DNA of 64,000 nucleotides from Conus ventricosus. Its lineage: Eukaryota > Mollusca > Gastropoda > Neogastropoda > Conidae. Each line of letters begins with the position of its first letter. Position 1 is the first letter of the stretch. Of this stretch, positions 1 through 10,480 are shown in pieces. Below the pieces are notes generated by a model. The model was not told the origin of the DNA. It searched no databases and saw only the letters and a list, made by a program, of their open reading frames with translations. Both the position numbers and the translations under genes were made by a program. The DNA is taken from NCBI GenBank assembly GCA_018398815.1, contig CM031601.1, positions 26,210,363 through 26,274,362 on the forward strand, written 5' to 3'.

Positions 1-276
1 AAGTTTGTACAAGAAGTCCAAACATGCATAGAACAAACCAACCATTGAAAGAAACATTCCAATCAAAAATCAAAAAAAGAAAAGAAAAAGAGAACTGACA
101 ACTAGTTCTTGTGAATCTGACAAGCTGACCTTGTCCTTCACGCTCTTTTGAATTAAACTTTGAAACAAGGAGCACTTTAAATATTCTTTTTTTTCTCTTT
201 CTTTTTTGTAGCCAACTGAAATTTCATAACCTCTTTTACGTACAAGTCCTAGTTTAAATACTCATCAAGCTGTCAC

Positions 277-452
277 CTGAGGGGATGCTTGTGGTTGTCA
301 ATGAGGGACTGGATTTCACGTGACCACTCATCAAATTGTTCACGACGGTAGTTCTGCAACTCCTCTTTCAGGTCGACAGCGTCTCTCTGGAACTTGTCAA
401 ATCCTGACAGGTCCCCCAGCAATGCCTCCGCAATCAGCAGCGTCTCTTCGAT
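277..452 (-). CDS. DYNC2H1: DYNC2H1 coding exon 10 (last in window)
   Basis: Residues 494-551 plus two bases: IEETLLIAEALLGDLSGFDK then FQRDAVDLKEE and EQFDEWSREIQ. Acceptor cttcag, donor GTGACA, 176 bp. The next exon lies beyond position 1; positions 1-276 hold only the start of the following intron, with an A-rich stretch near 70-100 and a T-rich stretch near 188-208. Confidence 0.92.
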
Positions 453-3400
453 CTGAAGAAGCAGAATTTATCGTAACAGCTCCATGTCTACAGGTGGTCT
501 CATGGCTAATGGTCTCATCTACAAAGCCAGGAAATTCCAAGATCTGCTTTGTACTTTTTCTTCATTCTTAGGGACCAGCGGGACATTAATCTCATTAGTT
601 CATGGGTTGAATCCTGTGCAAGGTTTCATTTTCCCACTATACCTGAAATGGTGGTCCGAGTGCAAGGTCTTCAGAATACAACAATAAAGCGAAGTGTATG
701 AAGGATGCTGTCAGCATGTGTTACTCAATACAGAGAATTCTCATTTACATCCCCAAATGAGAACTACTTTGAACAACAGACTTACAAACAAATCTGCCTA
801 CCTCTGAGCAAGTTTTGAACCCACCACTCTCTTTCATGCTGACTTCTTTCTTTCTCTTCTTTTCTCCTCTCACATTTTCTTTATTTACAAAAACCCATTA
901 TGAATAATTTCATGAGTTTAACCAAATGAAACAGCCCTTACAAACAGGATCCATTACCTCAGCATTCTATGTCCAGTGTTATCATTGTAATGACAACTTG
1001 TCTGTGGTACATTCATTACTATATTCTGAATGGTCACTGCAGTTGTTTACTTTGACCATCATAGTGATAACAACTTGTCTGTGGTTTTGTCATTGAATCT
1101 GTACTTTGTGTGGTCACTGAAGTTGCTTACTTTGGCCTCCAGCTGCCGGACGAAGACAATATTGTTGACCACTTCCGGTAAGTTCTTTCCCTTGGGCACT
1201 CCCTTGCCACCTCGATGTCCTGTGCGCTGAGAAAAGTCCTCGCTGATCTGCCGTATGTGCACTGTGAGCTGGCCCAGAAGAGTTTCTCTGTCATGGGAAA
1301 GATCTGGTCATTAGTAACAATATGGAGCAGAACTGACAAAAAAGTTAAGCGACAACGTAAAGCTAAAAAGATAAAAAATGAAATAGTAAAAGAGAGAACG
1401 TAATGCTAAACGGCTGGGAAAATACAGAGGTAAAGGACAGAATGCGATACTAAATGAACTGATTTGAAAAAAAAGAAACAGTCAAGAAAAATAGAGTACA
1501 CAGCAATGAAGTTTCAGAAATAACCTAAAACAAGATGAGAGAACCAATAGCCATAATACATTACCAACATTTACTCTGATGTTTAATTTTTTTTTTTTTT
1601 AACTGTTGACTCCTACCCATGGCATGGCCAGTAGGGACAACTGCCTTAAAGTCACCTACAAGCAACACGTCACCAAAAAGTTCAACACTGGGTGTTGCAG
1701 TAGTGACAATTTACCACCAAGGCCATGAAGAAACAATGCAACTAGCGGCTTTATTGCTCAAAATAAAATACCTTCACTTTGATGACAGAAGGAACAAATG
1801 ATGGAAGTAAGCACAAGAAGTGGGAATTGAACGGCAACATGGGCATATCCAGGATTACCTTTCTGACACCATCTGCTTGCTGATTGCTGGCCTTTTGATC
1901 AGCTCTTTGTATCTCTGGAACTCCCTCAACAGCTGCCCACACAAAGAAGCCAATATTCACCTATAAATAAACAGGGTGGGGGAAAGGAGGGGGAGGGGGA
2001 GGGGCAGCGGAATGATGTGATTATAGAAAAAGAAACATCCACAGAGAAACAAATGGAGATGGAAGGAAGCAGGGAAAGAGGAATGAGAAAAGACAAAGAG
2101 ACAGACAGGAAGATTTATACAAACAGACAGATAAACAGATGGACAGTCAGACAAATACAAATACACAAAAGCAAATGAGTGACAGAAACACACGACCACA
2201 AAAAACAAAAAAACAAAAAAAAACAAAAATCACACCAGAGCAGCCAATAACAAAACCACTGTAAGTCAAACCACTCGAAGTCAGGCTAGAAAAAAAAAGA
2301 AAAAGAAAAAGAAAGCCTGAGAGAAATGAAAACATTAACAACAACAAAAACCAGACCTGTTGTGGGTTTCCATCCAGCATATGGAACTGCGACTTCAGCT
2401 TCCCAGCAATCTTCTGCTGGGAGGGTTCCATAGCTCTCTCGTACTGCGCCACAGCTGCGGCCCACAGGGGCTGGGTGTAGGGGTTGTACTGCAGGGGTTC
2501 AGCCCCAGGAAGGGAGTGAAGGCATCCCCCGTCCCCAGCTCTTTCTGCTCGCTGGACGTCAGCAGGCGAAGCAGCTGTTCGTGCACTGTGCGCAGGGACA
2601 GTATCTGCAAGCAAAGATACATGCAGCCTTGTGCATGCATGTATGTTTCTTCCACTTATCAAACTTTAACCAGTTGTTGTTAGTCCAAGAGTCTGGTCCT
2701 TATGACCTGGACATGAAGGACAACACAGAAAGTACGAGGTGGAAAAGATCATGAAAATGTTGCATTTGGTTTTGAAAAGGAGAATCTGTGAGAGAGGATC
2801 TATAGTATGGATTCACAGCAATCAACATATCTGTCATTCACTTCTTTTCCTATTGATTCCAGAACATATATCCATTCTATCATCATGGATCTATAACACA
2901 CCATCATGTTCTTCACTCATTTCTTTTCCTATTAACTCTAGAACATTGTGCCCTTCATTATTTTCTTTTTCATATTCTCCTCTACACATCTGAACACTTA
3001 TCTTATCTGGTTTAATTAGGCTGGATTATAAAGCCTGGAAAACCTTGCATCAAACAAATAACTGTTCCTGTTTTCATAAATTATACCAAATAAAACGATC
3101 CCTTACAATCACGTAAGAATCATTATTATCATGTCTTTAGATAAAACATTTCATTCAAAGTTTTGTGTGTGTTGGGTTTTTTTACAAATGTTTTGCAAAA
3201 CAAGAGGGAAAAAAAGGAGACAGAACCAAATGAAACACTACAATTAAACAAACACTGAAGCCCTCCAGTCTACCTCATCCAGACGCTCCGATAGCTTCTT
3301 CAGGATTTCAGGGAAGAACTTCTCTCCTTTCCATGGGTGGGGAGCAAAGCGTTTCCAGAACTGCATGGTCAGCGTCTCGCACACTGTTGACCAACGTTCA

Positions 3401-5942
3401 CAGATGGCCACTCCCATCCTCAGAGCTTCACGCACAGTGCTGAAATTCCCGTGCCACAAGTCTTCATCGGCCAGCTTTCGCTGCACGTATCGTCCGAAGG
3501 ATCCAGCTGGAGGGACAGATAGCATTGCAACTGTTTCAGAATATGCAAGGTTTTCTATTTCTAATTCATCTACACAGTTCATAACGTATATACTATCTTA
3601 CTACGACAATTCATGCAGAGTGAGAAGTGGTGGTATCTTACTGAACAAACTGTTCATGACTAAGTTTGTGAGCATCATGCACCTTCTTCCTAAGCATCAT
3701 GCACCTGATCACCTTCTCCAATTCATCACGTTATGCCATGATATATCTGGTGAAATTCTTCTAAATTTGTATTGACCTTAACTGAATGATTACAGCCCTG
3801 ATGTGGCCCTTTGCGGTCGGCTGGCTATAAGCAACATTATCTTAACTGAATGATTGTCAAACCTTAAAAACAATTAATTTCCATTGATGAAGTAGTTTCT
3901 TTTTTCTTTTTTTCCCCCTATTTTTTGTTGTTGTTAAGGTTCAAAGCTAATACATCAAGAAAGAACAGGATTTCAGGAGTTTCAAAACAACAGACGAATA
4001 AAACCATTTACTGTGTTGCAAAACAACACATTGATAAAAACCAAACTTCAAATCTGATGCACTGGCACAATGTGTTGATACCAAAACCTTACATACATGT
4101 TGCATGAAAAGGGAATTCATATCTGTTGGAAAGGAAGATTTTTCAGATGCAATGGAACTGACCAATGACGTCCAGGAGATGCTTCATTCTGGCTTCAGGG
4201 TACGGCGGCTCACTCTGCTTCCAGAGGTCATCCAGGGTGTCCTGAGTGAGTTCCAGCAGTTCCATGGCATCCCCTAGTGCCAGAGAGTCCAGTCCCCCAT
4301 AATCCTGATAGAACAACCATGCAGTCTTTTACAAACTGTGAGTCTGGACAACAACATCGCATCAACTGGAACACACATGCAGTCTGTCATAAACTGCGAG
4401 TCTACACAACAACACAGCATCAACTGTGTTTAGTCAGTAACAAGCTGGTCTATACATTACAGGCCAACACTGCAGATAACTACATGGTGGTGGCTACAGC
4501 AAATGTCATAATAGTAAGACCATCTCTATCATTTTGATCTTGGGTCTATGGTTTAAAACAATGTCATTATCATATGTCTTCTGGTTTAATGCAGTTCAGA
4601 CAGACAGTGAAACGAAGATGCATCTATAGTATACCTATAAAAGAAATTGCTCCAAGATTGTATATCCATTTTCTTATGGTCGACGGCAAATGAATTGTAC
4701 TGTTGCAACACAATGGAAACAGAAATAAAGATGTTTACCACAATACCTTGGAAATGGGCTTGAAGAGTTCCACATAAGATTCTGCTGCTTCCTTCAGTTC
4801 AGCTCGTGCTGCTGACCGTGATATGTCCATCCAGTATTGAAACTCATCCATAGGAGTCAGGATGCCTGAAACATTCACAATCAGAAAATCATACCACGCT
4901 GCACGAAATCTGTACATGTCTCTATACAATGGACGTAACTGTGGAGGCAAGCATGTTCCCCTTAAAACAGAATAAAGAAATAAAGGTAAAACGTCGACTA
5001 AAAAGAATCACCAAACTTCCATGTAAACTAAATACCCCGCATGCAAGTGCTGCAACATTTCATCCATGAATCATGCACACAGACAAGAGATAATAGCTTT
5101 ATTTTTTCCAAAAGATCAAATAATTCTTCTTTGAGCATGACATACTGTTACCCCCCTCAGAAAAGAAGACAGATGTTTCCAGAGTGTGTGAACTGCAAAT
5201 AAAAAAGGATCACAGTTTGTTTCTTTTATCCAAGACAATGTGAATTATTCTCATCAATAGCAAGTGGTAATAATCAATGGACTCTGTGGGCTGACTCCCC
5301 ACATTGCCTTTCTCCATTTTGCCACTAATCTATGATGCCAGGGAACACAACAACAACAATAAAAGAAACAACAAAAAAATCTAGGATATGACAATTTCAG
5401 AGCTTTGTAACATTAGCATCAACATGAAGCACACTAATATCTAACAACAGCAACTGATGCCATCAAAGTAATACACCAACAACAATAAAAACAAAACTAC
5501 ACTACAATACGACAATTTCAGAGCTTTCAGTAACTTCTGCATCAACATGAAGCACGCTAAAATCTTTTTAAAAAATTTTTAAAAAGGCAAACGACATCAT
5601 CAAAACCACGAACTCCAATTCACTTCACACACTTAGTGACCAGCTCACACTCACTTCCAATGTTTTCGTCTCCATCTCCGGATCGGCTCCTGAAGGAAGG
5701 ATCCTTCTTGCGAATGGCGGTGCTCAGACCAGCCTCCAGCTCACTGAGCAGGTTCTGTAGCTTGGGATCGATGCCCTTGCTCCACTTGTTGTCCTCCAGC
5801 AGCAGTGGAGCATACACCTGGAAAGATGTAAATAATGCCGACTGTCATTTTTATATGCAGGATGAGAATGGGAGACAGATGCATGCGTGCATTCATGTGA
5901 GAGAGAGAGAGAGAGAGTGTGTGTGTGTGTACACGTGTGTGT

Positions 5943-6018
<76 letters not shown>

Positions 6019-7206
6019 TGATATCCTATTCACTGAGTGCGTATTTGTATTATTTGTATGCATTTGAATGCTTGCAAGCGTAAATGTGTATCAGTATATT
6101 AATGCATGTGTATACATGTTGCATGATTGGGCAATGGGCTCAGTTAGAACTACTGACAAATAAACATGTCAGTATGAACCATACCTAAAACTGGGCAAAA
6201 ATGAACCAGCAAACTGACTGACAAATCACCATTTCCTTGCTAATCATACCAAGAAACTTTTGGCCAGGCAGAGATGGCAAACAGGTAGGTTGCAAGAGTT
6301 TGATTTGACACAGTTACAGGGTTTGATGCCAAGCATACCTTTTGAACAGCATGATAGAGAGTGTTCAACGGGGAGTCGATCATGGACGACACAATGATGT
6401 TGGACTGGGTGTTGTCTGGAGTTATGACATCCGGCTTGATTTTGAAGAAGACGATCACTCGTTCCTTATTGTCTCCAGACTCAATCTGTAAAAATGTAGT
6501 AGTTCTTAGTAGTGATGGTGGTGGTAGTAGTAGTGTAATGATCCATGGCCATAGTAGTAGTGTAAGCAGCTACTGTGAAGAACTGATGATTAATGAATAG
6601 TAATAATAATGATAATATACTTACATTACTATGAACATGAAAGTAAAAATGCATACATACACATCTTCTTACAGCTCCTACCCTCCTCTGTTTTCACCCT
6701 CCTTCTTGTCTGCCCACCCCAACTACCCACACAAAACAAAACAAAACACAAAATACCCACACTGACAAAAATGTTTGCTTTACATTTGATAAGATCTTAA
6801 CAATCACAACAAAAATATCTTCACCTGAATGTGAACATTCAATGGATTGTGCTTCATTGTTGTTTTACAAATGCAGTCAGTTTAGAAAAAAACAAAGTCG
6901 GTCAGAAGCTTCACAGAATGAATAGTCTTAAAAGCAGCAAAATGTAGTACCCCCCCCCCAAAAAAAAAATGATAATGTCATGAATCAGCCTAAATTTCCG
7001 TAAAATCATACCCTGTTTTGGAACTCAATCCTCCGCCCGTGTTTATCGTCCGCTTTCCCAGCCAAGATAGAGGTGTTTCCATCATCAAGAAAGGAGTTAA
7101 GAGATGGTGCATTGAACAGATTGGTAATGGCCTGATCACTGATGGGAAAGCCAAAGTAATTGGCCACTGTCACCAGAATGAAGTCTTTTCTGGAGTCACC
7201 AGGCAT
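277..7206 (-). CDS. DYNC2H1: Cytoplasmic dynein-2 heavy chain, N-terminal ten exons (partial gene)
   Basis: This gene encodes the motor heavy chain of dynein-2, which drives retrograde intraflagellar transport in cilia. Ten exons join in phase to give about 551 residues of the N-terminal tail: 7012-7206, 6339-6485, 5655-5817, 4747-4865, 4163-4304, 3274-3506, 2357-2604, 1859-1932, 1131-1287 and 277-452. Order and spacing follow vertebrate DYNC2H1, with recognisable blocks such as NSFLDDGN, VIVFFKIKPDVIT, DPKLQNLLSELEAGL, GSFGRYVQRKL, YKELIKRPAIS and REQFDEWSR. Every junction has AG acceptor and GT donor dinucleotides and matching phase. The AAA+ motor lies beyond the left edge, since family members are about 4,300 residues. 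The only coding defect is a one-base deletion near 2493. Protein similarity is judged from memory of the family, not from a search. Confidence 0.95.
1131..1287 (-). CDS. DYNC2H1: DYNC2H1 coding exon 9
   Basis: Residues 441-493: ETLLGQLTVHIRQISEDFSQ and KGKNLPEVVNNIVFVRQLEA. The last block matches the vertebrate GKNLSEVVNSIVWVRQLE. Acceptor gacag, donor GTAAGC, ending in phase 0. Confidence 0.93.
1859..1932 (-). CDS. DYNC2H1: DYNC2H1 coding exon 8 (short)
   Basis: A 74-bp exon, residues 417-440 plus two bases: LLREFQRYKELIKRPAISKQ then MVSE. Acceptor gggcag, donor GTAATC. It is recognised by YKEL(I/V)KRPxIS, conserved in vertebrates. Confidence 0.9.
2357..2604 (-). CDS. DYNC2H1: DYNC2H1 coding exon 7 (one-base frameshift)
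   Basis: Residues 334-416. The first part reads ILSLRTVHEQLLRLL to FLGLNP. The homologous reading then jumps one frame and continues QYNPYTQPLWAAAVAQYER through GNPQQ. The shift falls at the CCCC run (plus-strand 2494-2497), where the codon expected between P and Q has only two bases. Observed length is 248; 249 would be in frame with both neighbouring exons. Acceptor tgcag and donor GTCTGG are intact, so I read this as a consensus deletion rather than a dead gene. Confidence 0.9.
3274..3506 (-). CDS. DYNC2H1: DYNC2H1 coding exon 6
   Basis: Residues 256-333. The exon begins AGSFGRYVQRKLADEDLW and includes FAPHPWKGEKFFPEILKKL, a very well conserved block of the dynein-2 tail. Acceptor ctccag, donor GTAGAC, 233 bp, entering in phase 1 and leaving in phase 0. 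Confidence 0.94.
3777..3855 (+). mobile_element. Short TSD-flanked repeat, copy A
   Basis: An insert at about 3792-3840 begins ACAGCCCTGATGTGGCCC and ends near CAACATTAT. It is bounded by perfect 15-bp direct repeats CTTAACTGAATGATT at 3777-3791 and 3841-3855. The same sequence recurs at 14156 and 17009, also with flanking repeats, which identifies it as a transposed unit. It could be an independent tiny retroposon or the conserved 3' tail of a longer SINE. Confidence 0.8.
4163..4304 (-). CDS. DYNC2H1: DYNC2H1 coding exon 5
   Basis: Residues 209-255 plus one base: DYGGLDSLALGDAMELLEL and MKHLLDVI. It has acceptor atcag and donor GTCAGT. The reading frame is uninterrupted and aligns with the vertebrate stretch LDSLSLLEVVDLVETTQD. 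Confidence 0.92.
4747..4865 (-). CDS. DYNC2H1: DYNC2H1 coding exon 4
   Basis: Residues 169-208 (ILTPMDEFQYWMDISRSA through ELFKPISK). Acceptor tttcag; the first two bases complete a codon split with exon 3. Donor GTATTG, phase 0. Confidence 0.92.
5655..5817 (-). CDS. DYNC2H1: DYNC2H1 coding exon 3
   Basis: Residues 115-168 plus one base. It starts VYAPLLLEDNKWSKG and contains DPKLQNLLSELEAGL, nearly identical to the vertebrate protein. Acceptor ccag, donor GTGAGT, ending in phase 1. The intron to its right (5818-6338) carries a long GA/GT microsatellite. Confidence 0.93.
5899..6016. repeat. Compound (GA)n(GT)n microsatellite
   Basis: A short GA tract passes into a GT tract of about 100 bp inside DYNC2H1 intron 5818-6338. 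Confidence 0.97.
6339..6485 (-). CDS. DYNC2H1: DYNC2H1 coding exon 2
   Basis: Residues 66-114 (IESGDNKERVIVFFKIKPD through LYHAVQK). Acceptor tacag, donor GTATGC, phase 0 at both ends, 147 bp. The segment aligns with the vertebrate stretch around VFFKLRPEVIT and ILVSSMLESP. Confidence 0.93.
7012..7206 (-). CDS. DYNC2H1: DYNC2H1 coding exon 1 (start codon)
   Basis: Residues 1-65, starting MPGDSRKDFILVTVANYFG and containing LNSFLDDGN, a family signature of the extreme N terminus. The ATG at 7206 is chosen because the family begins a few residues before the conserved NYFG motif. The donor GTATGA follows an AGG codon, phase 0. Upstream on the minus strand there are possible acceptors near 7250 and 7275 (tttag, tccag), so a non-coding 5' exon may lie further right, but I cannot place it. 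Confidence 0.92.
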
Positions 7207-7749
7207 GATGACTCTGGTGAGTGGTGTCCCCCTGGATTGTAGCTCTGTCAGCTAAACGTCTCTCCACTTTTCTGGAAAATAAAACCAGGAGGTGTAAACA
7301 TATGCAATGATGTCAGCTTCCTCTCTGAGCGTAATTTCAAATACTGAAATTGTGAGATTCTTGTTATTGTCAAGAGCTTTTAATTTTCATGTCACAAAGT
7401 TTTTTTATTCACATTCCACGCTAACCTGATTAAGAAGATTTAGTGGTCAGTTACCCATTGCGATACATCTCACATGTTTATGCTTCTTTTCATATTTACT
7501 GAGTTGACAGCCTCTCCCCAAGACATGGTACTGGTAAACTCTGTTTCATGACACCATGATGGAAACATGGCACAGATGGCTCTGAAGCTTGTACCTCAGT
7601 GGTATCTGTGGATGAAAATGTATAAGAGATGAAAATGTTGGAACAAAATTGACATGTTCCCTCAGTCACACATTCACAAACTGAATTAAAATGACAAGAT
7701 CTCCAAGCTGCACTGTCTCTTTCCTTTCCCTGTCCCACTCTACATCACA

Positions 7750-7758
7750 CACACACAC

Positions 7759-7798
<40 letters not shown>

Positions 7799-7804
7799 CA
7801 CACA
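7750..7804. repeat. (CA)n microsatellite
   Basis: Nearly pure CA repeat with one AA interruption, about 500 bp upstream of the DYNC2H1 start codon. Confidence 0.97.
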
Positions 7805-8323
7805 CACTCATTCCAAAATAAATCTACTTCATATCTATTATAATTTAAAAACAAAGGGAATAGAACTGTCATTTCTGTGATGACCAAGTACAATGACTGG
7901 ATGCTGCCAACACTTCTTTTTCTCACTGTGTACCTCAGTCAATCAGCACTCTGCTGCGGTTCCGTTCAAAGAAACACCATGAGGTGGCAGAGGTGTGATA
8001 GTAAAAAGAAATGGCGACAAGTGCAATTGACTGCTGAACTTCCTTACCACCATCTGAGTGAAAAATTGGTTGCCCAACTGGCAAATTGAGAGAGCATTTC
8101 CAGTTCTCTGCCAGGATTAGTTTTCCTAGGAAATCAAACAAGCAGGTATTCTGTGCCCAACATAAATGTACATTATGTTTATTGCAAAGTGCTTTTTGTG
8201 CTCCCTTTCAAGGAGGAAAGCATTCAATAAATGATAAATAATGAAATATGATTGGTGTTATACTTATCATAGCTGTATTTGTTATCATCATCATCACTTT
8301 AATAATGATATTAATAATAAAAT

Positions 8324-8723
8324 TCTTTCTTTCTGCGTATGCAGGCTGATACTCCGGCGGACACTGCCTGTATAGACAGGCAGTGGAGTTTTTGTGTGTA
8401 TGATCCTTTTTTATCCCGCCATTAAGGCAGCCATACTCTATGTTCGGGGAAGGTGCATGCTATGTGTAATGTGTCATCCATACCAACGGCCAAACTGGCC
8501 TTTTCTTCCGAAAGTTGGTGATGGGATTTTACGTGTGTGCAAGATGTTGTGCATGCATTCACACACGGAACCTTGGTTAATAGTCTCATTCGAAGGACTG
8601 TATGGGGAATGGAGTCAGAACCATTGTTAACTCCGAGGGAAAAATCCCCCTGTACTGAAATTCGAACCCGCAACCCCAGGATCACAAGTCCGGCGCTCTG
8701 CCAACTGAGCTATTCCGGCCCCC
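8324..8723 (-). mobile_element. tRNA-headed SINE with target-site duplication
   Basis: On the minus strand the element begins with a tRNA-like head (about 8723-8650). It has an A box (TAGCTCAGTTGGCAGAGCG), an anticodon-arm-like segment and a B box (GGTTCGAATTTC). A roughly 300-bp unrelated body follows, then an AAAG-type tail near 8324-8335. Perfect 11-bp direct repeats AATAATAAAAT flank it at 8313-8323 and 8724-8734. This is the structure of a pol III-transcribed SINE mobilised by a LINE. The head is not a functional tRNA because the acceptor stem does not close. Confidence 0.88.
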
Positions 8724-10264
8724 AATAATAAAATGATTTTGATGATGATGATGAAGATGATGATAGATGACGATCATGATTAATTGTATCATACAAAGTG
8801 GTCAAAAGTCTCAAGTTCTGAGTTCACTGTGTGCTGCCCATGTGGCGGTAATCAAAAACGGTCACACACGTAATGTTCTCATCCCAGCTGATGCATTTGT
8901 GCCATAGTGTTCAATGCTTCGCTGTTCGATCATCCCTGGAGTCTTTTAGCCAGGTACGACAACAACAACAACAACACACTGTCAAATTTTCAGTTTTGTC
9001 CACAAAAAGTGGTTGCTTTTATTTATTTCAGGGTTTACTGTTTTGTATGTTTACTTATCATTATGTTTTCACATTAAGCATAATTTTTTCTGTACTCATG
9101 AGTCAAACAAACAAACAAGTCAAACAACAAAATTATCAGGCACAGAAAATGAAATGTCAGAAATTGCATAGTTAAGTTTTGAACATGGTACAAATTATAT
9201 CTTAGCAGAAGATCGACAGCAGCTGTTTCATTTCTACAATCAAACAATGTGACAAACGTAAAAGTCAAATTCACAGTTGTCTGCTGCTTCTAAATCAGGA
9301 CTTTGAATAGTAGTTTCATCGTTTGAGACCCTAAGCAGACGTCGTAGCGTCTGTGACAACCGGCATCACAAACAAATATTTCACCTGTGAACAATCTATA
9401 TCAGTAAAAATCTGACTGGTGTGTGATTGCCAGCAAGAGCTGGTCGACAGAGCAAACTTTTTTCGACGTGTTCACGAAAACAGTGCGTACACTAACTTAC
9501 CAACAATGATTTTCTATAGATTCAACTTGGCTGGCTTGTCCAACAACGCACATAGGAATGCCAGCATAAACATGAAAATAGAAGTGATACCATTGGAGTA
9601 AATCTGTTGACCAATGAAATTCTTCGTTTAAAGATTTTTCGCTTCCTCTCACGCATGACAACAACCTTTTTCCTGTGTCCTCACGTTTCCTGGCCGAGTG
9701 ATCAAACTTGAATTGATCTGTTGTCTCGGAAAGAAGAAAGAGGTGAAATTATAAAAACCATAAACTAAAGTGTCTTAAACAAGGTTAGCTTATGAATATA
9801 TTCAGAATGTCATCCAGTTCTGTATCAGAGGATGCAGAACTTTTACTGTGACTGTGCTGTTCATTAGATGATAAAATAACGGTTCCCACAGCCATTGACT
9901 TGTTCAATGAGAGTGAACGCTGAGGTTGTGCAAAAAAAACACACGACAACAACAACAAAAACGCGACAGTCGCCGGCCAAAAACCGCTGAAAAATGTAAT
10001 TAATTATTTGAGTTGCAAATTAACAGAAAGCACAGAAGATCGTGTGCTCTGTGGCTCATTAAGATAAAATAGTAGTGTTGGAGATAGCCCACTATTGTAA
10101 ATTGAAGGTAAATCACGTTCTGAAGAGATTGGAGAGCGGATAAGGTATGTCCACGGTGAAGAAGTTTCCTGGAAACAAGGGTGCGCTTTAACCATGTAAA
10201 CTACAATGAACATTCAGCAATTGCTAATAAAATTGAATAGCAAGGACTCCCGGAATGGAATAGA

Positions 10265-10345
10265 CTACCTCAGAGTCGTGACGGCCGAGTCGTTGGACTC
10301 GAAAATTCAAGTCCATGCTGGTTTCTCACCTGTAAACACCAACCT
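10265..10345 (+). repeat. Possible tRNA-like SINE head fragment
   Basis: The segment GTGACGGCCGAGTCGTTGG followed by ACTCGAAAATTCAAGTCC resembles the D-arm and anticodon arm of a serine-type tRNA. No convincing B box or flanking duplication is seen, and it runs into C-rich low complexity. It may be a deleted SINE head or chance. Confidence 0.3.
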
Positions 10346-10364
10346 TCAAGTCCTCCCTACACAC

Positions 10365-10480
10365 ACACCCCCCCCCTCCCCATCCCCCCATCCCCACCCT
10401 CTCCATCACCTCCCACCCCACCATGCCTGTCGCTGCCTCCTTCCCAATTACCCCCCCCCCCCCCCCCCCCCCCCCCCCAA
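10365..10480. repeat. C-rich low-complexity tract
   Basis: Runs of C with CA and CCAT interruptions, including about 28 consecutive C at 10451-10478. The proline-rich translation is an artefact. Confidence 0.95.

Larger units (their letters stand above)
453..7011 (-). other. DYNC2H1 introns
   Basis: Nine introns separate the exons: 453-1130, 1288-1858, 1933-2356, 2605-3273, 3507-4162, 4305-4746, 4866-5654, 5818-6338 and 6486-7011. Apart from the microsatellite at about 5899-6016, the short TSD-flanked element near 3792-3840 and A-rich or purine-rich runs (1980-2010, 2160-2320), I see no other gene, RNA or mobile element in them. Confidence 0.8.

Noticed and set aside
8650..8723. Functional tRNA gene
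   Set aside because: A and B boxes are present but the acceptor stem does not pair, and the sequence continues into a SINE body with target duplications.
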